A stretch of 64,000 bases of DNA, taken from contig NC_081545.1 of NCBI RefSeq assembly GCF_901000735.1, forward strand, positions 28,363,513 to 28,427,512, written 5' to 3'. The position numbers and the translations under genes are program-made. This document shows positions 10,801 to 23,002 of the stretch, piece after piece; positions within the stretch are counted from its first letter, which is position 1; the number at the start of each line of letters is the position of its first letter. The notes beneath the pieces are model-generated. The model had not been told where the DNA came from. It searched no databases and was given only the letters and a program-made list of their open reading frames with translations. Source of the DNA: Corylus avellana. Taxonomy: Eukaryota; Streptophyta; Magnoliopsida; Fagales; Betulaceae.

Positions 10801-13800
10801 GAATCTACTATTTCTCAAACAATTTAAGTACAAGCAATAAGTTTAAACTCCTGAAACAAAAACAGTTAGCTAGCAAAACAGTAATTCATAGCTTTGGGAT
10901 TATTCCCACAGACTACCCTTTCCTCCGCCAAGATATGATAATATTAGAAAAATTGAGTCATAAATATATAACCTGGCATCTTAGGGTTGCCTTTGCATAT
11001 TAATTGAAGCAACTTCATACTTGATTTATACTAAGCCACTCTCAAGCACTGTTTATCGCTGTAAAAGGTGAAGTCCTATTTCCTTAACAAGGACATGAAC
11101 ATCAAATAAAAGAAACTCTAAAGCTCTACACCCATGCAGTCGAGTACAATTCTATAAGCTAACATTAAGCAAAAATGTCACAAGCAACCCCACCATGCCT
11201 CATTCATGATTTACTAAAGGAAGTTGATGGTGGGCAATCCTTCCTTTTGACATTCTTTGAGAAACATTAAACTCAAATGATAAATCAGCATAACCCAATT
11301 TAGTTGATTGACCCTCCCACGCTCAATTTCATCATTTCTGCTAAATTAAAGCCACCTCGTTTTGCCAAAAGAAAAAAAAAAAATCTTATATTGATTGAAA
11401 TACCCTAAGACTGATTTTGCAGTCAATCTAAAGTCATTCTTATAAACTAGCTTCTTTCAGCTGCCAATCTAAGCTAAGTGCACCTCTAAGAGTGAGAAAA
11501 GGATGTTCTTGAGACAAAGCTTACAAGATATAATCCTTCCATTGGGGCATGGACCGCTCCTTTCAGCAATGCTACCAATAACCAGAACGCATCCTCTTCA
11601 CTCATGTAAAGAAGCAATAGACCAGCTAAAAAACCCATTCCCTGCATTTTAGACCCATATCATTCAGTATCATACACATAGTAAACAGAATAGTAATGGA
11701 ACATTTAAGAGTCACACCTGAACATATCCAACATCTCTGTCAAAGACAGAGTATGCCTTCAAAACATTGTAAAGGGACCTTTGACCAGGGCCATGTCTCT
11801 GCTGGAAGAAAACATGCGAGGGAAACGTACGAGAAATGTCTCGTATTATATCAAGTTCTGAAGCCGATGTCTCATATATAACTAGTTGCTGCATAAACAC
11901 AAAGTTCCATCAGTGTAATACTAATAAGTCTTTTGAGCATGTAGGGAGAAGAGCATTAAATCAAAGATAAACCCAGACGGTTTAAAGAATCATCCAAAGC
12001 CAAAGCTAAGAATATCGACATTCATATCATGTACATTTGGCGGGCGTCCCAATCCACCTATCAACAACCAGTCCAAATATAAATCCACTTCATCTACTCA
12101 AAAACTAGAGGTTTCCTCTCAGATCTTATACAGAATCGAACTACTAAAAAGGGTGCACAAGACAATTTCATGTACCACACAGAGGCTCGTCTCAGATACT
12201 TGATTGCACAATGGGCTGAGACTCGCACAAGTTGAATTGTTACTTATTAAATATAAAGCAGGATACACGGATGTAATCGGTAGGATTACTTTATTTGCCA
12301 ACAAAAGTTTCAGCTCAGCAATATACTCAAACAAAATGAAACATAAGTTTTTATAATATAAAAAAAAAAAATTTTAAAAAAAAATGCAAGTTTACGTCAC
12401 TGTTCTGAAAAATGTTTGCACATTACAAAGAACCAGCTTTTCTAGATCAAATAATGAGCAATATCTAAAGGTATCCAGCTAAACATGAATGAAAATGAGT
12501 GATAAGATAGAAGGATGAAGAAAAGAAGAGAGAGAGAGAGAGAGAGATTAGCAAGAAAAACAGATTGGACTATATTAGGGATGCTGAACAGGAAAATACG
12601 TCCAACACAGTTTTTCATTTTTATTATAATATGTTTCTCTGTGCGAAAGCATGTATCCAAACATGTAGGACTATAAAAAAGAACGGAAGTCTTATAAGAT
12701 CTCCTTCTGATAACCTTGATAATTGCACATTACTTTGCTCTAGAATTTGGTATGCTCATAATAGATTATATATATGAGAACTTATGTCCCTTAAATGAAA
12801 CATGTTTGTTTTAACTTTTCTATTGTGTGTATATATATATATGAGAACTTATGTTCCTTAAGTGAAACATGTTTTGTTTTAACTTTTCCATTGTTACTTC
12901 TTCCAAAAAATCTTCCGTTTGCCATGCCATAGCCATGCCATATCTGCATATCCCAAAACATTACATGACATACAGTCTCCTTCTAGAGTACATTTATCCA
13001 GGAAAATCGACATTAAACTCAATTATTTTTCACCCAACACAATTCGACAATTAACCTGGGTTGACCATCATTAGCCTGCATACAAAGACTATTCAACCCA
13101 ATTGAACTCAAGCCATAAACCTTTTTGTCAGATCCGAACTTGTAGTAACAAGGGATGGACTTTCTTAGTAAACAACACAAACCTAATGTTTGAATTCTGC
13201 CTAGGGCATCAAATTTGATACCTGCAAACAATCTTCCAAATATAGAGTTATGCAAAACCAGGTCAAAACTGCCATGTAATGAAATATAATGCAAAGCACG
13301 TGTTAACTTGAAATTTTCTCTAAAAATCACCAAAACCGAGAACCACAATCAAGTTATCGAACTAAAACAGAACTAAAATAAAACGTCTGTCACTAGATTA
13401 TGTATCTTTAATTTCAAACAACATCCCTGCAGTCTCAGGATACATCTAGTGCACCAAAGCAAGCAAACTTCAGAAAATCGACCAACCACAATTTCTAGAA
13501 TAGTTTTGACTTTCCAACCCAGCCCCACTTTGAAATCAAAAAAGGCTAAACCAAATCTTACCTAAAGTTCAGTTTGGCACTCATTTTTAAGAAGTATTCC
13601 CCCAACAGGTGTCATAAACCAAAATGCCATTAACATGTTCCTATGCTTGGCATTGGTCTCATCCCTGCTTGACTGCATCATGGACTTAATAAGGCAGATT
13701 CAGAAGTTAACTAGAGCAGTATTCCATATATTTTCAGACTCCAACATCTATAAATTGATCACAAAATATACCTCATCATCCTGTGATTCTAAAAACTAAC

Positions 13801-15089
13801 TTTTTTAACGAAGTATATTAATATTAATTCATCTACTCCAAATACCAAGTATCTTTCTCTTTGTCCACTCAGCAACCTTAGTTGAGGAGGTATGGCAAGT
13901 TAAAAAACCTCTATTAGTTTCAGAAAACTCGCAAAATTAGAGATCCATTTGATAATTTAGTACAAGCACGAGCTTCAATGTTAATATATACAAAACTCAA
14001 TTTAATACATAAGCCTGTCTCACATATACCCATACAAGATAACATCATGCAAATCTCCACACAGTTAATGCAGCTAATCTGGAATAGAACAACGCTGGCT
14101 GACTAAGTCTATGGCTCAGACTTAGTAACACACAGATAACTTGAGTAGAAGAGCCATTAAGACAAATATATCATGAATCAGAGCAAGTATAAGCCAATTC
14201 TTCAAGACACTGGTGTAAACTTTGAAAATTTTGAATATTATTCAACTGATCCGCCTGTTATTTCTACTACTTGGCCAATATTACTAAACACTAAAACTTC
14301 AGCTACTACCACTAGCAATCACTTTGCTTCAAAGTGACAAATCCATCCAGCAGAAGCTGCCTAGCTTAAATCAAATGTAAAAGCCCATGAGAAGTGGCAA
14401 AGAGGGAGAGGTTATTATTATTATTACTATTATTATTATTATTATTTTTGAGGGGCGGGGGGAAGGGATTCCTTTTCGCACGATCATCTGAAGAATCAAG
14501 CACAACTCATGCAGTCCATGGAGATACATCAGGCATACTAAAAAAGATATATCTTTATTTATCAAGAATGATAGTAGTCAAGGCTATTTATCAGGACAAA
14601 AAAGGAAAACATGTACCTCATAAACCCCAGGGTTCATCAGCAAAAGGTCCCGACTTCCAGAGATCAATTGCCAAACAAGACCTCTTAAACAATCAGGAAT
14701 TCCTTTCCTTATTCGCCTTTTAACAACATGAGGTTTTCTCCTGACGTAATGCTTCCAATCACTCCCTCCAACCCCAATCATTTTCCTCCATTTTCTAACC
14801 CTTCTTTCTTCCCTAAAAGAAACAACCAGTATCCGTATAAATGAAGAAGATCGATGTACATTAGAATATGGACAAAATTGAGTACCTGGTCAGACATAAT
14901 CATTCAGCAGAAAAGTTTTACGTGCTTCAGTGAAAGAAAAGTATACCTCTCATATTCATAAGCTGGCCTGCCTTTGGTTAAACCATCAGGAGAGTTATTA
15001 AGTTCCTGCTTTACAAACCCAAATCTGTCCAACGGTCTTGGTGAGGGAACTGGACCTGGCTCATAGTCATCAATTCTTTTCTTTTCCAT
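7810..15089 (-). CDS. TBC-domain Rab GTPase-activating protein, PAM1-like
   Basis: The protein should stimulate GTP hydrolysis by Rab-type GTPases in membrane traffic. I rebuilt eight coding exons: 14947-15089, 14617-14812, 11718-11888, 11525-11641, 10242-10439, 10094-10153, 9909-10007 and 7810-7905. All have GT..AG borders and compatible phases, and they total 1080 nt, giving 359 aa. The TBC domain spans roughly residues 80-310. It has the arginine finger R133 in IIRDISR and the glutamine finger Q170 in GYVQ, so it should be active. The N-terminus begins MEKKRIDDYEPGPVPSPRP, and the C-terminus is a short charged tail ending NEKQKL. The sequence matches the Arabidopsis PAM1 / At3g02460 type. 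The start is the first ATG in its exon; a 5'UTR exon probably lies near 16.2 kb. The 2.7-kb third intron and the 1.9-kb last intron carry retro-insertions and small tandem repeats. Confidence 0.93.
8466..8727 (-). mobile_element. second SINE-like retroelement in TBC intron, with TSD
   Basis: On the minus strand the element starts CCCAAGGGATTGGCTTAGTG, where TGGCTTAGTGG fits a pol III A box. It ends with GGCACCGAGTATCC-type sequence (complement) and a poly-A tail of about 20. It is about 262 bp. Flanks at 8447-8465 and 8728-8746 are a 19-bp target-site duplication with one mismatch (TTAGATAGCAATCTATGTT against TTAGATAACAATCTATGTT). The sequence differs from the other SINE family in this window. 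Confidence 0.8.
8835..9426 (-). mobile_element. 5'-truncated LINE, 3' end with zf-RVT remnant
   Basis: Read on the minus strand, the translation includes FFTWTTALSKILTMDNLRKR and then HIIVVDWC, followed in other frames by LLLHCELSSALWNF. This is the zinc-binding zf-RVT region at the end of plant LINE ORF2. Frameshifts and stops make it dead. The 3' end is GTTACTTATCAAAAAAAC, a tail shared with three other insertions in this window. It sits in the last intron of the TBC gene, in the same orientation. Confidence 0.85.
9444..9487 (-). mobile_element. 44-bp 3'-end retro-insertion with 17-bp TSD
   Basis: A short insert ends in a poly-A tail on the minus strand (GAGGGGTTCCTCGCTATC then CACAAAAAAAA). 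It is flanked by perfect copies of GGCTCTAACAAATAGTC at 9427-9443 and 9488-9504. It is a severely 5'-truncated LINE or SINE insertion next to the LINE fragment. Confidence 0.78.
9583..9660. repeat. 39-bp tandem duplication in TBC intron
   Basis: Two adjacent 39-bp units, 9583-9621 and 9622-9660, contain ATATCTAGGTTTACCAA and ACACCAGGCCT. They differ at only two positions. They are intronic, with no known role. Confidence 0.85.
10506..10567. repeat. 31-bp perfect tandem duplication in TBC intron
   Basis: AGATGCGTCTTTGACATAAA plus 11 more bases occurs twice back to back, at 10506-10536 and 10537-10567. The copies are identical, so the duplication is recent or an assembly slip. Confidence 0.85.
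12767..12894. repeat. about 65-bp tandem duplication in TBC intron 3
   Basis: Two copies contain TATATATGAGAACTTATGT, then AAATGAAACATG or AAGTGAAACATG, and TTGTTTTAACTTTTC. They are separated by a short (GT)(AT) run. Sequence differences show that it is not brand new. Confidence 0.75.
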
Positions 15090-15422
15090 TCCAGTATCAC
15101 GAACAATCTCTCGCAGGCTAAAAGGATAAAGACATGATGATCCGTTGACCAATTTCAGATCACATCCTTGAGCAAAATAGGAAATGGCTGAGTAAGCAAT
15201 TAATGCTAATGTTTGTAATCATGAATGAACCACAATTACTAAGAAACAAAACAAGCCCATCTAGACCCAAAAAACAAGAAAAAAAGGTTCAATTTGTAGA
15301 GCCATCCAACCTATGCTAACATCTAGTGGTTCAGTGAATATATAGGTGCGATGACATTGACATTTGGCTGTTAAAAATGATTATTATGCCAAAACCCCAT
15401 CGTTAATTACAAGAGTATTCCC

Positions 15423-15437
15423 TACTTATCAAAAAAA
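15423..15437 (+). mobile_element. tail-only LINE insertion (15 bp) with 19-bp TSD
   Basis: TACTTATCAAAAAAA is flanked by two perfect copies of TAATTACAAGAGTATTCCC at 15404-15422 and 15438-15456. The inserted bases equal the extreme 3' end of the LINE family at 8835 and 34624. This is target-primed integration that stopped almost at once. Confidence 0.85.
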
Positions 15438-15972
15438 TAATTACAAGAGTATTCCCAAAATTATTAGCAGAATCTGTACAGGCGCATATGTTATGCTTCT
15501 CCAAATCTATGAATATGACGACAAGCAATAGCTGTTAAAAATGATAATCGCAACAATAAGAAATTACACAACGGATGACAGGGTAATCAATAAGCAGAAC
15601 AGCTACCTACAACTATAAAATCATTATCCAACTATCATTGAATCATATGGCCAACAAGAGAAGTAATTTCCAAGAAAAGAAGAAGATACAAGGAGTAAAT
15701 CTCTTTACTCACACGCAGGTCATGCTACTAGAAGACAACATAACGAATATTACAAATTAGAAAATCACTATGGAACGTTGTTCATGGATTATTCTCCCTG
15801 TGTAAACCAACCAACAAGTTCAATAAATGTTGAAGTTAGCTACAAGCCTACAACCATTCATCCACCCACAAAAAAAAAAAAAAAAAAAAAACAAAACAAA
15901 AGAATGAAATTAAAAAACTTGATAGAATCCCAAATACCATAAGACTAAACTATGTAAATCCCAACTTAAATC

Positions 15973-15974
<2 letters not shown>

Positions 15975-16009
<35 letters not shown>
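15975..16009. repeat. (GA)n microsatellite
   Basis: An uninterrupted GA repeat of about 35 bp lies in the presumed 5' intron of the TBC gene. A shorter one lies at about 12529-12547. Confidence 0.9.
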
Positions 16010-16011
<2 letters not shown>

Positions 16012-16154
16012 TAAGGATAATTGAAACTAATAATGAGGAAATGAAAACCCATGAATCTTTTCACATAAAGACCAAATGGGTCAATTACAAAATTACAAAC
16101 TTCACAACAGATTGAGAGAAAAAGATCAAAGCCCAGCATAGGAGATGAGAATAC

Positions 16155-16240
16155 CAACCTGGGTTTTGGAGAATTGCGGGTCTGGGAGTGATGAAGGTCC
16201 TCTTTCTCCTTCCAGTGTAAATTCTTTTGTACGTCTCACT
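16155..16240 (-). other. probable 5'UTR exon of the TBC gene
   Basis: The minus strand has a purine- and CT-rich leader-like stretch ending at a candidate donor, GTATTC (16149-16154), upstream of the acceptor at 15118-15119 that begins the start-codon exon. An alternative donor lies a few bases earlier. This is inferred from splice signals only. Confidence 0.4.
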
Positions 16241-16354
16241 TATGATTATTGAAGAAAATAAAAAAAAGAAAAAATATCAAAATCCCATGTAATCTAAATC
16301 CATTTTCGATTTTCCTAAGCTAAACTAGGAATGGTGGATTCCTTTTTGTCGCTC

Positions 16355-16454
16355 NNNNNNNNNNNNNNNNNNNNNNNNNNNNNNNNNNNNNNNNNNNNNN
16401 NNNNNNNNNNNNNNNNNNNNNNNNNNNNNNNNNNNNNNNNNNNNNNNNNNNNNN
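16355..16454. other. assembly gap, 100 N
   Basis: Exactly 100 N, the usual placeholder for a gap of unknown size. The contig to the right begins at the third base of a copia LTR, so the break was probably caused by that repeat. Confidence 1.
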
Positions 16455-16947
16455 TAAGAAATTTCATTTAAAGTATGTTCCTTTATGTCACATATATTGT
16501 AATTATAAAATATATGTAATTACGGTGTTCAGTAATTTATTCCAATTAAAGCTTATTGTGTAAATCAAATATTCTGAATTAAATTACTGATTTAATTCTT
16601 GTGGAACAAGTATTTGATTTTATTACTGATTTTATTTTGTGGAATCAATTAGCTGTATTGATTTGATTTTTATTCCTTGATGGGAGGAATAATTAAGGTA
16701 ACAGCTCTAATTGAGGGTCCCCTGACCTACCTATAAATAAGGCCTGTGTATTCCATCAATTGGCACTCACTGGTAGGCATAGGTCAGAAGAACCTCTCAA
16801 TATTTTTTTGTTTTCTAAATTTGGTTGCTGTGAAACTGTTCTTCAATTGGCTTGAGCAAAAGCATGGCTAGAGGTATTTATATAATTATTCATTCCGCTG
16901 CTAATTTTATTGTCAATTAGCATTTAATTATATATTGAATTCTTACA
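16455..16947 (+). repeat. 5' LTR of the copia element (missing its first 2 bases)
   Basis: It begins TAAGAAATTTCATTTAAAG, which is the 3' LTR start minus its TG, and ends TTCTTACA. About 493 bp are present. Near its end it carries the same CCTATAAATAAGGCCTGTGT promoter-like TATA region as the other LTR. Confidence 0.92.
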
Positions 16948-16949
16948 TG

Positions 16950-16961
16950 TGGTATCAGAGC
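16950..16961 (+). promoter_or_regulatory. primer binding site of the copia element
   Basis: TGGTATCAGAGC, two bases after the 5' LTR, is the classic complement of the 3' end of plant initiator Met-tRNA, used to prime minus-strand synthesis. Confidence 0.93.
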
Positions 16962-17465
16962 CTCCTCTAGGCCATATTTGCTTAGTCTAATTTTTTAGAT
17001 ATGCCTGCTATAAATTTGTATTTTTGTTTCAATAATATTCATTTTGTTCAATTAATTATTGAAACAAAAATAGCTTGAAACAAGCTGAAACCCAAGATAT
17101 TTTTTTATTTGTTGCACGGTCCTGTTGATACTTGTTTATGTTGAAATAAAATAAAGCTTGTGTTTTTACGTGAAGCTTATATATGGATGTTTAGTTTTGG
17201 TTCATTTGGATACATTGTTCTGTTTGGACTTAAAAGCTAACAATTCTTGGTGTTTTTTTTTTGGGGACTTGACCATATTGTCCTTATGGCTTGGGAGGGT
17301 GGTGAAAAGAAAGAAACCCACGGCCCTGTTAAAATTTTGTTGAAATAAAATAAGTACAGGCCATTAATGTTTGTAGAAAGGAGAGATGGTTGGCATCTCG
17401 AAAGGCCGTTCCTGTTATCCACACGTCCAGTTAAGGCTTCCCACCCTTGGGGTGGATCTATAACT

Positions 17466-17566
17466 AGCACCGGCTTTCCCCACCTGCAGTGTCGGTCTTT
17501 CCCCACTTGCAGCACCAGTTTTCCCCTACCTGCAGCGCCGGTATTCCCCTCCCACCTGCAGCGGTT
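17466..17566 (+). repeat. GC-rich minisatellite in copia leader
   Basis: Four imperfect units of about 23-26 bp built on CCCCACCTGCAG and CGCCGGT follow one another. The patch to about 17690 is much more GC-rich than the rest of the element and may be captured foreign DNA. Confidence 0.7.
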
Positions 17567-18377
17567 TTGGCCGCATAAAGGGTGCAGCGGCCCCTTGCCG
17601 GTGACAATGGCCGTTTGCCGTTGGGTGGCAGCTCTGCGTGGCCGGCAGATGGGGAAGGGGAAGGGGAAAGGGCGGTGGCGCTAGGGTTGGGTATTTTTCG
17701 GGTTGGGGAACATGATGATTCGGGTAGGGTTTTTCAAACCCATATGGAACCGGGTCTAGTGTTTTGGGCTATTGGGTATGGGTTTATTTTAACCCAAGCC
17801 CGATCCAGTTATAAAAAATAAAGGAGCTGGGTCATTAAGTGGGCTGACCCAAAAGCCCAATCCATTTGAAGTGGCCCATCCGGATTAAAAAAAAAAAAAA
17901 AAAAAAAAATGAGAAGATGATTTGGGCTCATTAGGTTTAGAACTTGGGTTCTTAAGGTATAAAGGGCCTAAGATCACTTCAAGACCATTAGGCTATTGAG
18001 ATTATTATGCTTTTATGTTGCATTTTTATTCATCTTATGATTTAAATTGTTCAGTATTAAATTATTGTTTCTTTAATGCATGAACTTAAGGATATATTTA
18101 TTCTTTTATTTGTTTAAATATAAATTGTTTGATGCCTGAACCTGAGAATAATTAACTAAGCCTCATGTGTTGGTGAATGTTTATGGTACTATCCAAAATT
18201 GCAATCGAAATGCTCTGGCAAGGTAAGTCTTAGGACTTAAGTGTGCCGTTGTGCGCCCCCTCACTTATTTGGGACACTATCCGGTTGTACTTTGGAAAAA
18301 TACTGTTTACCCACTAACATGATGGTTTTGTCTTTTATTCTTTGGAACTTTATTTGTGGCATCTATACAGTTATTGA

Positions 18378-19096
18378 ATGTTAATGAAGTAGTGATTATC
18401 ATAATAATTTTGGGAGAGCCACAGCTTCCCGATTTTATAATGATAATTGCATCAAGATCATATATGTGAACTTCATAAGGAAAATTAACATCCTGTTGTA
18501 ATTAATTCATAAATTTAATTAGAATAAGATAATAAATTTAACTTAAAAAAAAAAAAAAAAAAATCTCTTAGGCCCACAGGTACGGAGAATTTTATTTATT
18601 AATGTTAAATTTATTAGTCCTATTAAAGAGTAAATTTCATGCGTGATGCAACCTTTGCCCACAGGTAGGTTGAAATTTACTATTAAATTAGCATTGGTTA
18701 ATTTAAATAAGTTCGATATTAATGAAGTCGTAATTGTCATAATAATTTTTGGGAAAGCCACAGCATCTCGATTTTATAATGATAATTGCATCAAGATTAT
18801 ATATATATATATGAACTTCATAAAGAAAATTAACATCGTGTTGTAATTAATTCATAAATTTAATTTGTCAATCCCCACAGGGACGTTTTTATTTTTATGA
18901 GTTAATTAGAATAAGATAGTAAATTTAACATTGAAAATAAAACTTCTCTTAGGCCCACAGGTACGGAAAAATTTATTTATTAATGCTAAATTTATTAGTC
19001 TTATTAATAAAGAGTAAATTTCATGCGTGATGCACATTTGCCCACAGGTAGGTTGAAATTTACTATTAAATTAACATTGGTTAATTTAAATAAGGT
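18378..19096 (+). repeat. tandem duplication of about 0.35 kb inside copia leader
   Basis: Two long units each contain CATAATAATTTT, CCACAGC, GATAATTGCATCAAGAT, AACTTCATAA, CTCTTAGGCCCACAGGTACG and TTTCATGCGTGATGCA, ending at ATTGGTTAATTTAAATAAG. The second unit has an extra piece with CAATCCCCACAGGGACG. The repeated CCCACAGGTA core occurs several times. Confidence 0.8.
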
Positions 19097-20639
19097 TATT
19101 TCATAGCATTAAAGTATATAATTTTTCTTGGTTACTGGATGTATTCCTACTGCTTTAATTATTAGTATTTTATGTTCCAATAATTCCTAGTGGTAATTTT
19201 TCCTGACTGAAAAGAAAAATGTGTTTTTCACTTTGGGGTGTTAGGAGATTGAATTGGCGTTTCATGTGGACGAATCACCTTCTCCCACGGAATCAAGTAT
19301 GCCACATGAGATTATTAAACATGAACGATTGTAGAGATTTAAATCGCTTAAGTTTCAACGTTCATGAAATCTCATATCAAGGAAAGCATTAGGATTTTAT
19401 TCCTTAATGTTTTAGGGCCAAAGAAAGGTCATTGAGGAACATTTAGTGAGTTCCAATAAGGCTTTGGCCTGCACGCTAATAGAAAAGCTTTAAAGTAAAA
19501 CCTTTTATAGTTTCAAAATGTGCTTGAGCACATTATGGAAATAAAGGACATAACAGCTCATTATAAAGTCCCTAAAGGTTAAGTTTTTGAGTCATTATGG
19601 TCAATTTTATTCTCTCATCTAAATATTATATTTTTTCAAATATCTTGTGGCACACATAAGGATAACTTATCAATTAAGGAACTTCTGATCATGTGTGTTC
19701 AAGAAGATAAGAGATTAAGACATGAGAATTCAGAAAGTTACTCATGTTAAGGGAAAGACCTTTATAGGCAATCATGTCCAATAATTGATAAATGAGAACA
19801 AGGTGCCAACAAAGTGTTATGGCAATTAAGATACTTGTTTCTCTTACACTAAGGAAAATTATGGGCATATAAAGAATGATTGCATAAAGTATCATAAATT
19901 ACTTGAAATAAAGGTAATCTCATACACCTAGTGTGTCATGAATCTCTTTTATTGACTTTCCTAAGGACTACGTGGATTGAATTTGGTTTAGCGGTCCACG
20001 TTGTCAACATAATGCAGGGTTTTCTAAATAATAATTATTTACAATTGGAGGTTGTTGGGATCTATAGATTAATTTTCAAAATTCAGTTATGTCATTTTGA
20101 CCTTAATAAATTTTTTTTATATTCCACAATTCTTTTAGAAATTTAATTTCTATTTTAGTTTGTTAAAGTCAAATTTGAATATTGTTAAAATTTTTTTTGG
20201 GTGGAATATTAAATTAATGATCTATTTAAAATTGATCTAGATCCCAATTTTTGGAAAATTAATCCCTGCATATAAATGTTGACATAAAGCAGAGTCTTAT
20301 GAATGAGAAAATCCTTTATGTTTTGGCATTGGAGATTGGAATATATTTCTATAAATAATAAAAGGTCGATAAATGACAGAGTTTTTACGACTCTTGAAAT
20401 TTACTATCTTTGGTATTTATGTGGACTACATTAAGGAAAAGCATACCAACTATACCACTAAAGGTGCCAACAAAAGGATTTTTGAAATTCTTGAGATCAT
20501 GTACAAGTGTAACCTTTTACATATTTCTTGCCTAAATGGTTAGAGATATCTTATCTCTTTCGATAATAACCATATAAGGTTTATGTATCTCTATCTTCTA
20601 AATCATAAGGTTTTGACATTAAATGCTTCCAGTACCTAT

Positions 20640-20730
20640 AAGGTAGAAGTAGAGAAATAAAACAAAAGAAAATCAAGATCATAAGATCTGATAGAGGCAG
20701 ATAGTATTATGGTAGGTACACGAAAATGGG
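20640..20730 (+). pseudogene. copia integrase remnant
   Basis: The frame reads KIKIIRSDRGR with a stop soon after. This is a mutated form of the copia integrase catalytic block normally read as IRSDRGGEY. Frames break on both sides. Confidence 0.7.
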
Positions 20731-21413
20731 ACATGAAAGGTAATATTCTATTCTCCAAATTGAGTGAAGCCTTGAAAACCGTTGTGTATACATTTAACTC
20801 GATTCCATTCAGGGTTGTCCATAAGACACCTAAATTAAGGAATGAATGGAACCAAGTTCAAATTGTTTACACATATGGGGTTGTCTTGCTATAGTGAGGA
20901 TTTATAATCCACACCTAAGGTAATTAGCTTCAAGGACAACTAGCGAAATTTTATAGGTTATACAGTAAACTCCAAGGGGTTTAGGCTTTACTGTTCTTCA
21001 TTTAGTCCTAGAATTGTTGAGTATAATGATTCAAAATTTCTAGAGGACGCTGAACTTAGTGGGAGTGCTTATCCTCAAGAGATTGAATTAGAGGAAGTAC
21101 AAGGGTTGACTGAGACCCCTTCACATGAAGGGTGTTTGATTGTACTTAAAGAAAATCAAATTGATTATCTAACCACAATCGGTTTCAGAACAGTCAACTC
21201 ATAATGAACAAGTTCAGAATGAACCTACTCAGACTTTGTCAAAAGTAAATGAAGTAGGATTAAGAAGATTCTCTAGAATAAGGTGACCAACAATCCTAGT
21301 GATTATGTTGTATACTTCCAGGAGTCTGATTTTTACGTCGGACCTAAGGATGATCCAAAAATTGTTTTCACATCATTTTGGGTGGAGATAACTTCACTTT
21401 GTGTTTCAATGCC

Positions 21414-21720
21414 ATGAAGGAGGAGATGAAATCATTGGCTAAAATTCAAGTCTGCAATCTTGTTGACTTACCAAAGGGATTTGTAGCCATAGGCTGCAAA
21501 TGGGTTTATAAAACCTAAAAAGATGCTTCCGGGTAATGTTGAACGATACAAAGTTAGACTTGTAGCCAATGATCTTACTCAAAAAGGAATGCATTGATTA
21601 TCATGATATGAGTAGCTCATTTTGTTTTAGAGCTATATCAAAAGTATGTGAAAAACAATTTCCTGAATAAGGATCTTAAGGAGGAGGTGTACATAAGACA
21701 ACTTAAGGGGTTTTATTAAT
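21414..21720 (+). pseudogene. copia reverse transcriptase remnant
   Basis: The frame from the ATG at 21414 reads MKEEMKSLAKIQVCNLVDLP and then GCKWVYKT before a stop. A shifted frame continues GNVERYKVRLVANDLTQKG. This is the N-terminal part of copia reverse transcriptase (consensus IGCKWVFKTK, GNVERYKARLVAKGFTQK), with a stop and a frameshift. Confidence 0.88.
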
Positions 21721-23002
21721 AACAGTCAGAAAGCTTGCAAATTAAGGATATCTATTAATGGACTAAGATAGGCCTCTCACTAGTGGTGTATAATACAAGG
21801 TTGTTACCTTACATGGGTTTATTGAGAACCTTGTTAATCATTGAATATACCTTAAGGTCAGTGGGAGTAAAGTTACATTTCTTTTAGTCTTGTATATAGA
21901 TAATATTTTGCTTGCAAGCATTAATTTAGGTTTGCTACATAAAGTTCCTCTCACTAAAGTTTTGGGAGAGATTCAGAATAAAGAACTATGAATCTTCAGT
22001 AGCACCTATTATTAAAGGGGATAGTGTCCCAAAATGTATTGGAACAAAGGCAGATGCAAAATATTCCATATGTATGCACAAGTCTACATTAGACCTGACA
22101 TTGAAATAGCAGTTGGACTATTGGGTCAATATGGTATTATGGAATATGCAATGAACCAAGAACTACAGTTTAACCGAAAGATACACTTACCATTTGGTGG
22201 TGTTTATTCAGGTTTGATTTTTGCTAAATGTGTAGATAATAGATAATCAACTTCAGTATATATGTACTGAAGATACAGTAAGCATACTATAGTTGCTACA
22301 TCTACCATGAAAGCAAAAGTCATTACATGCTGTGAATTAATTACACATGCATTATGGTTGAGACATTTTTGTTAAAGGTCTCAAGATTGTCGATTTTATA
22401 GTTAGACCCATAAAGATCTTCTGAGTTAATTCTACTACAGTTATCTTTTCTAAGAATAAACTGAGTAGAAGCAGAAGTATGTATATCGACATAAAATATC
22501 ACTATGAAAGAGAACATTAAGTGACAATAAGTGTCTATTGAGCATATAAGTATTGAATTAAGGATTGCGAATCACATGACTAAAGGTTTACCGGTAAAGA
22601 AAGTATAAAGTCATGTGGAATATATGAGATTCATTAATTCATTTGTGCTTAATTTCTATTTAATTGGTCTATAGACATAGAGGTTATGTTATAAAGATTT
22701 TTGTGCGCACATATATTATTCTTATCCGTGAGGATAAAATTAAAGTTGGACCCGAATGACTTATAGGAAGTTCATTCATAAAGTACATCATCCATAAAGT
22801 ACTCATTTAGGGAGGTATTACACATCGTGATACATGGAAGGGACGGCTTATCATATAAAAGCTTTACCGCCATGATTCGTGTGTAGTATTTCTTGAGTGA
22901 GTGGGAGGATTCCATGAATGGTTGGAATAAATAAAGTATTGGCCATATCATAGAACTGAACACCATAAGGAATTTATGTGTCATAAGGGCCAAGTGAGAG
23001 AA

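Noticed and set aside
17367..17821. Overlapping ORFs of 79-105 aa in the GC-rich patch of the copia leader
   Set aside because: Open frames are expected by chance in GC-rich repeat sequence; no recognisable protein, and both frames are equally open.
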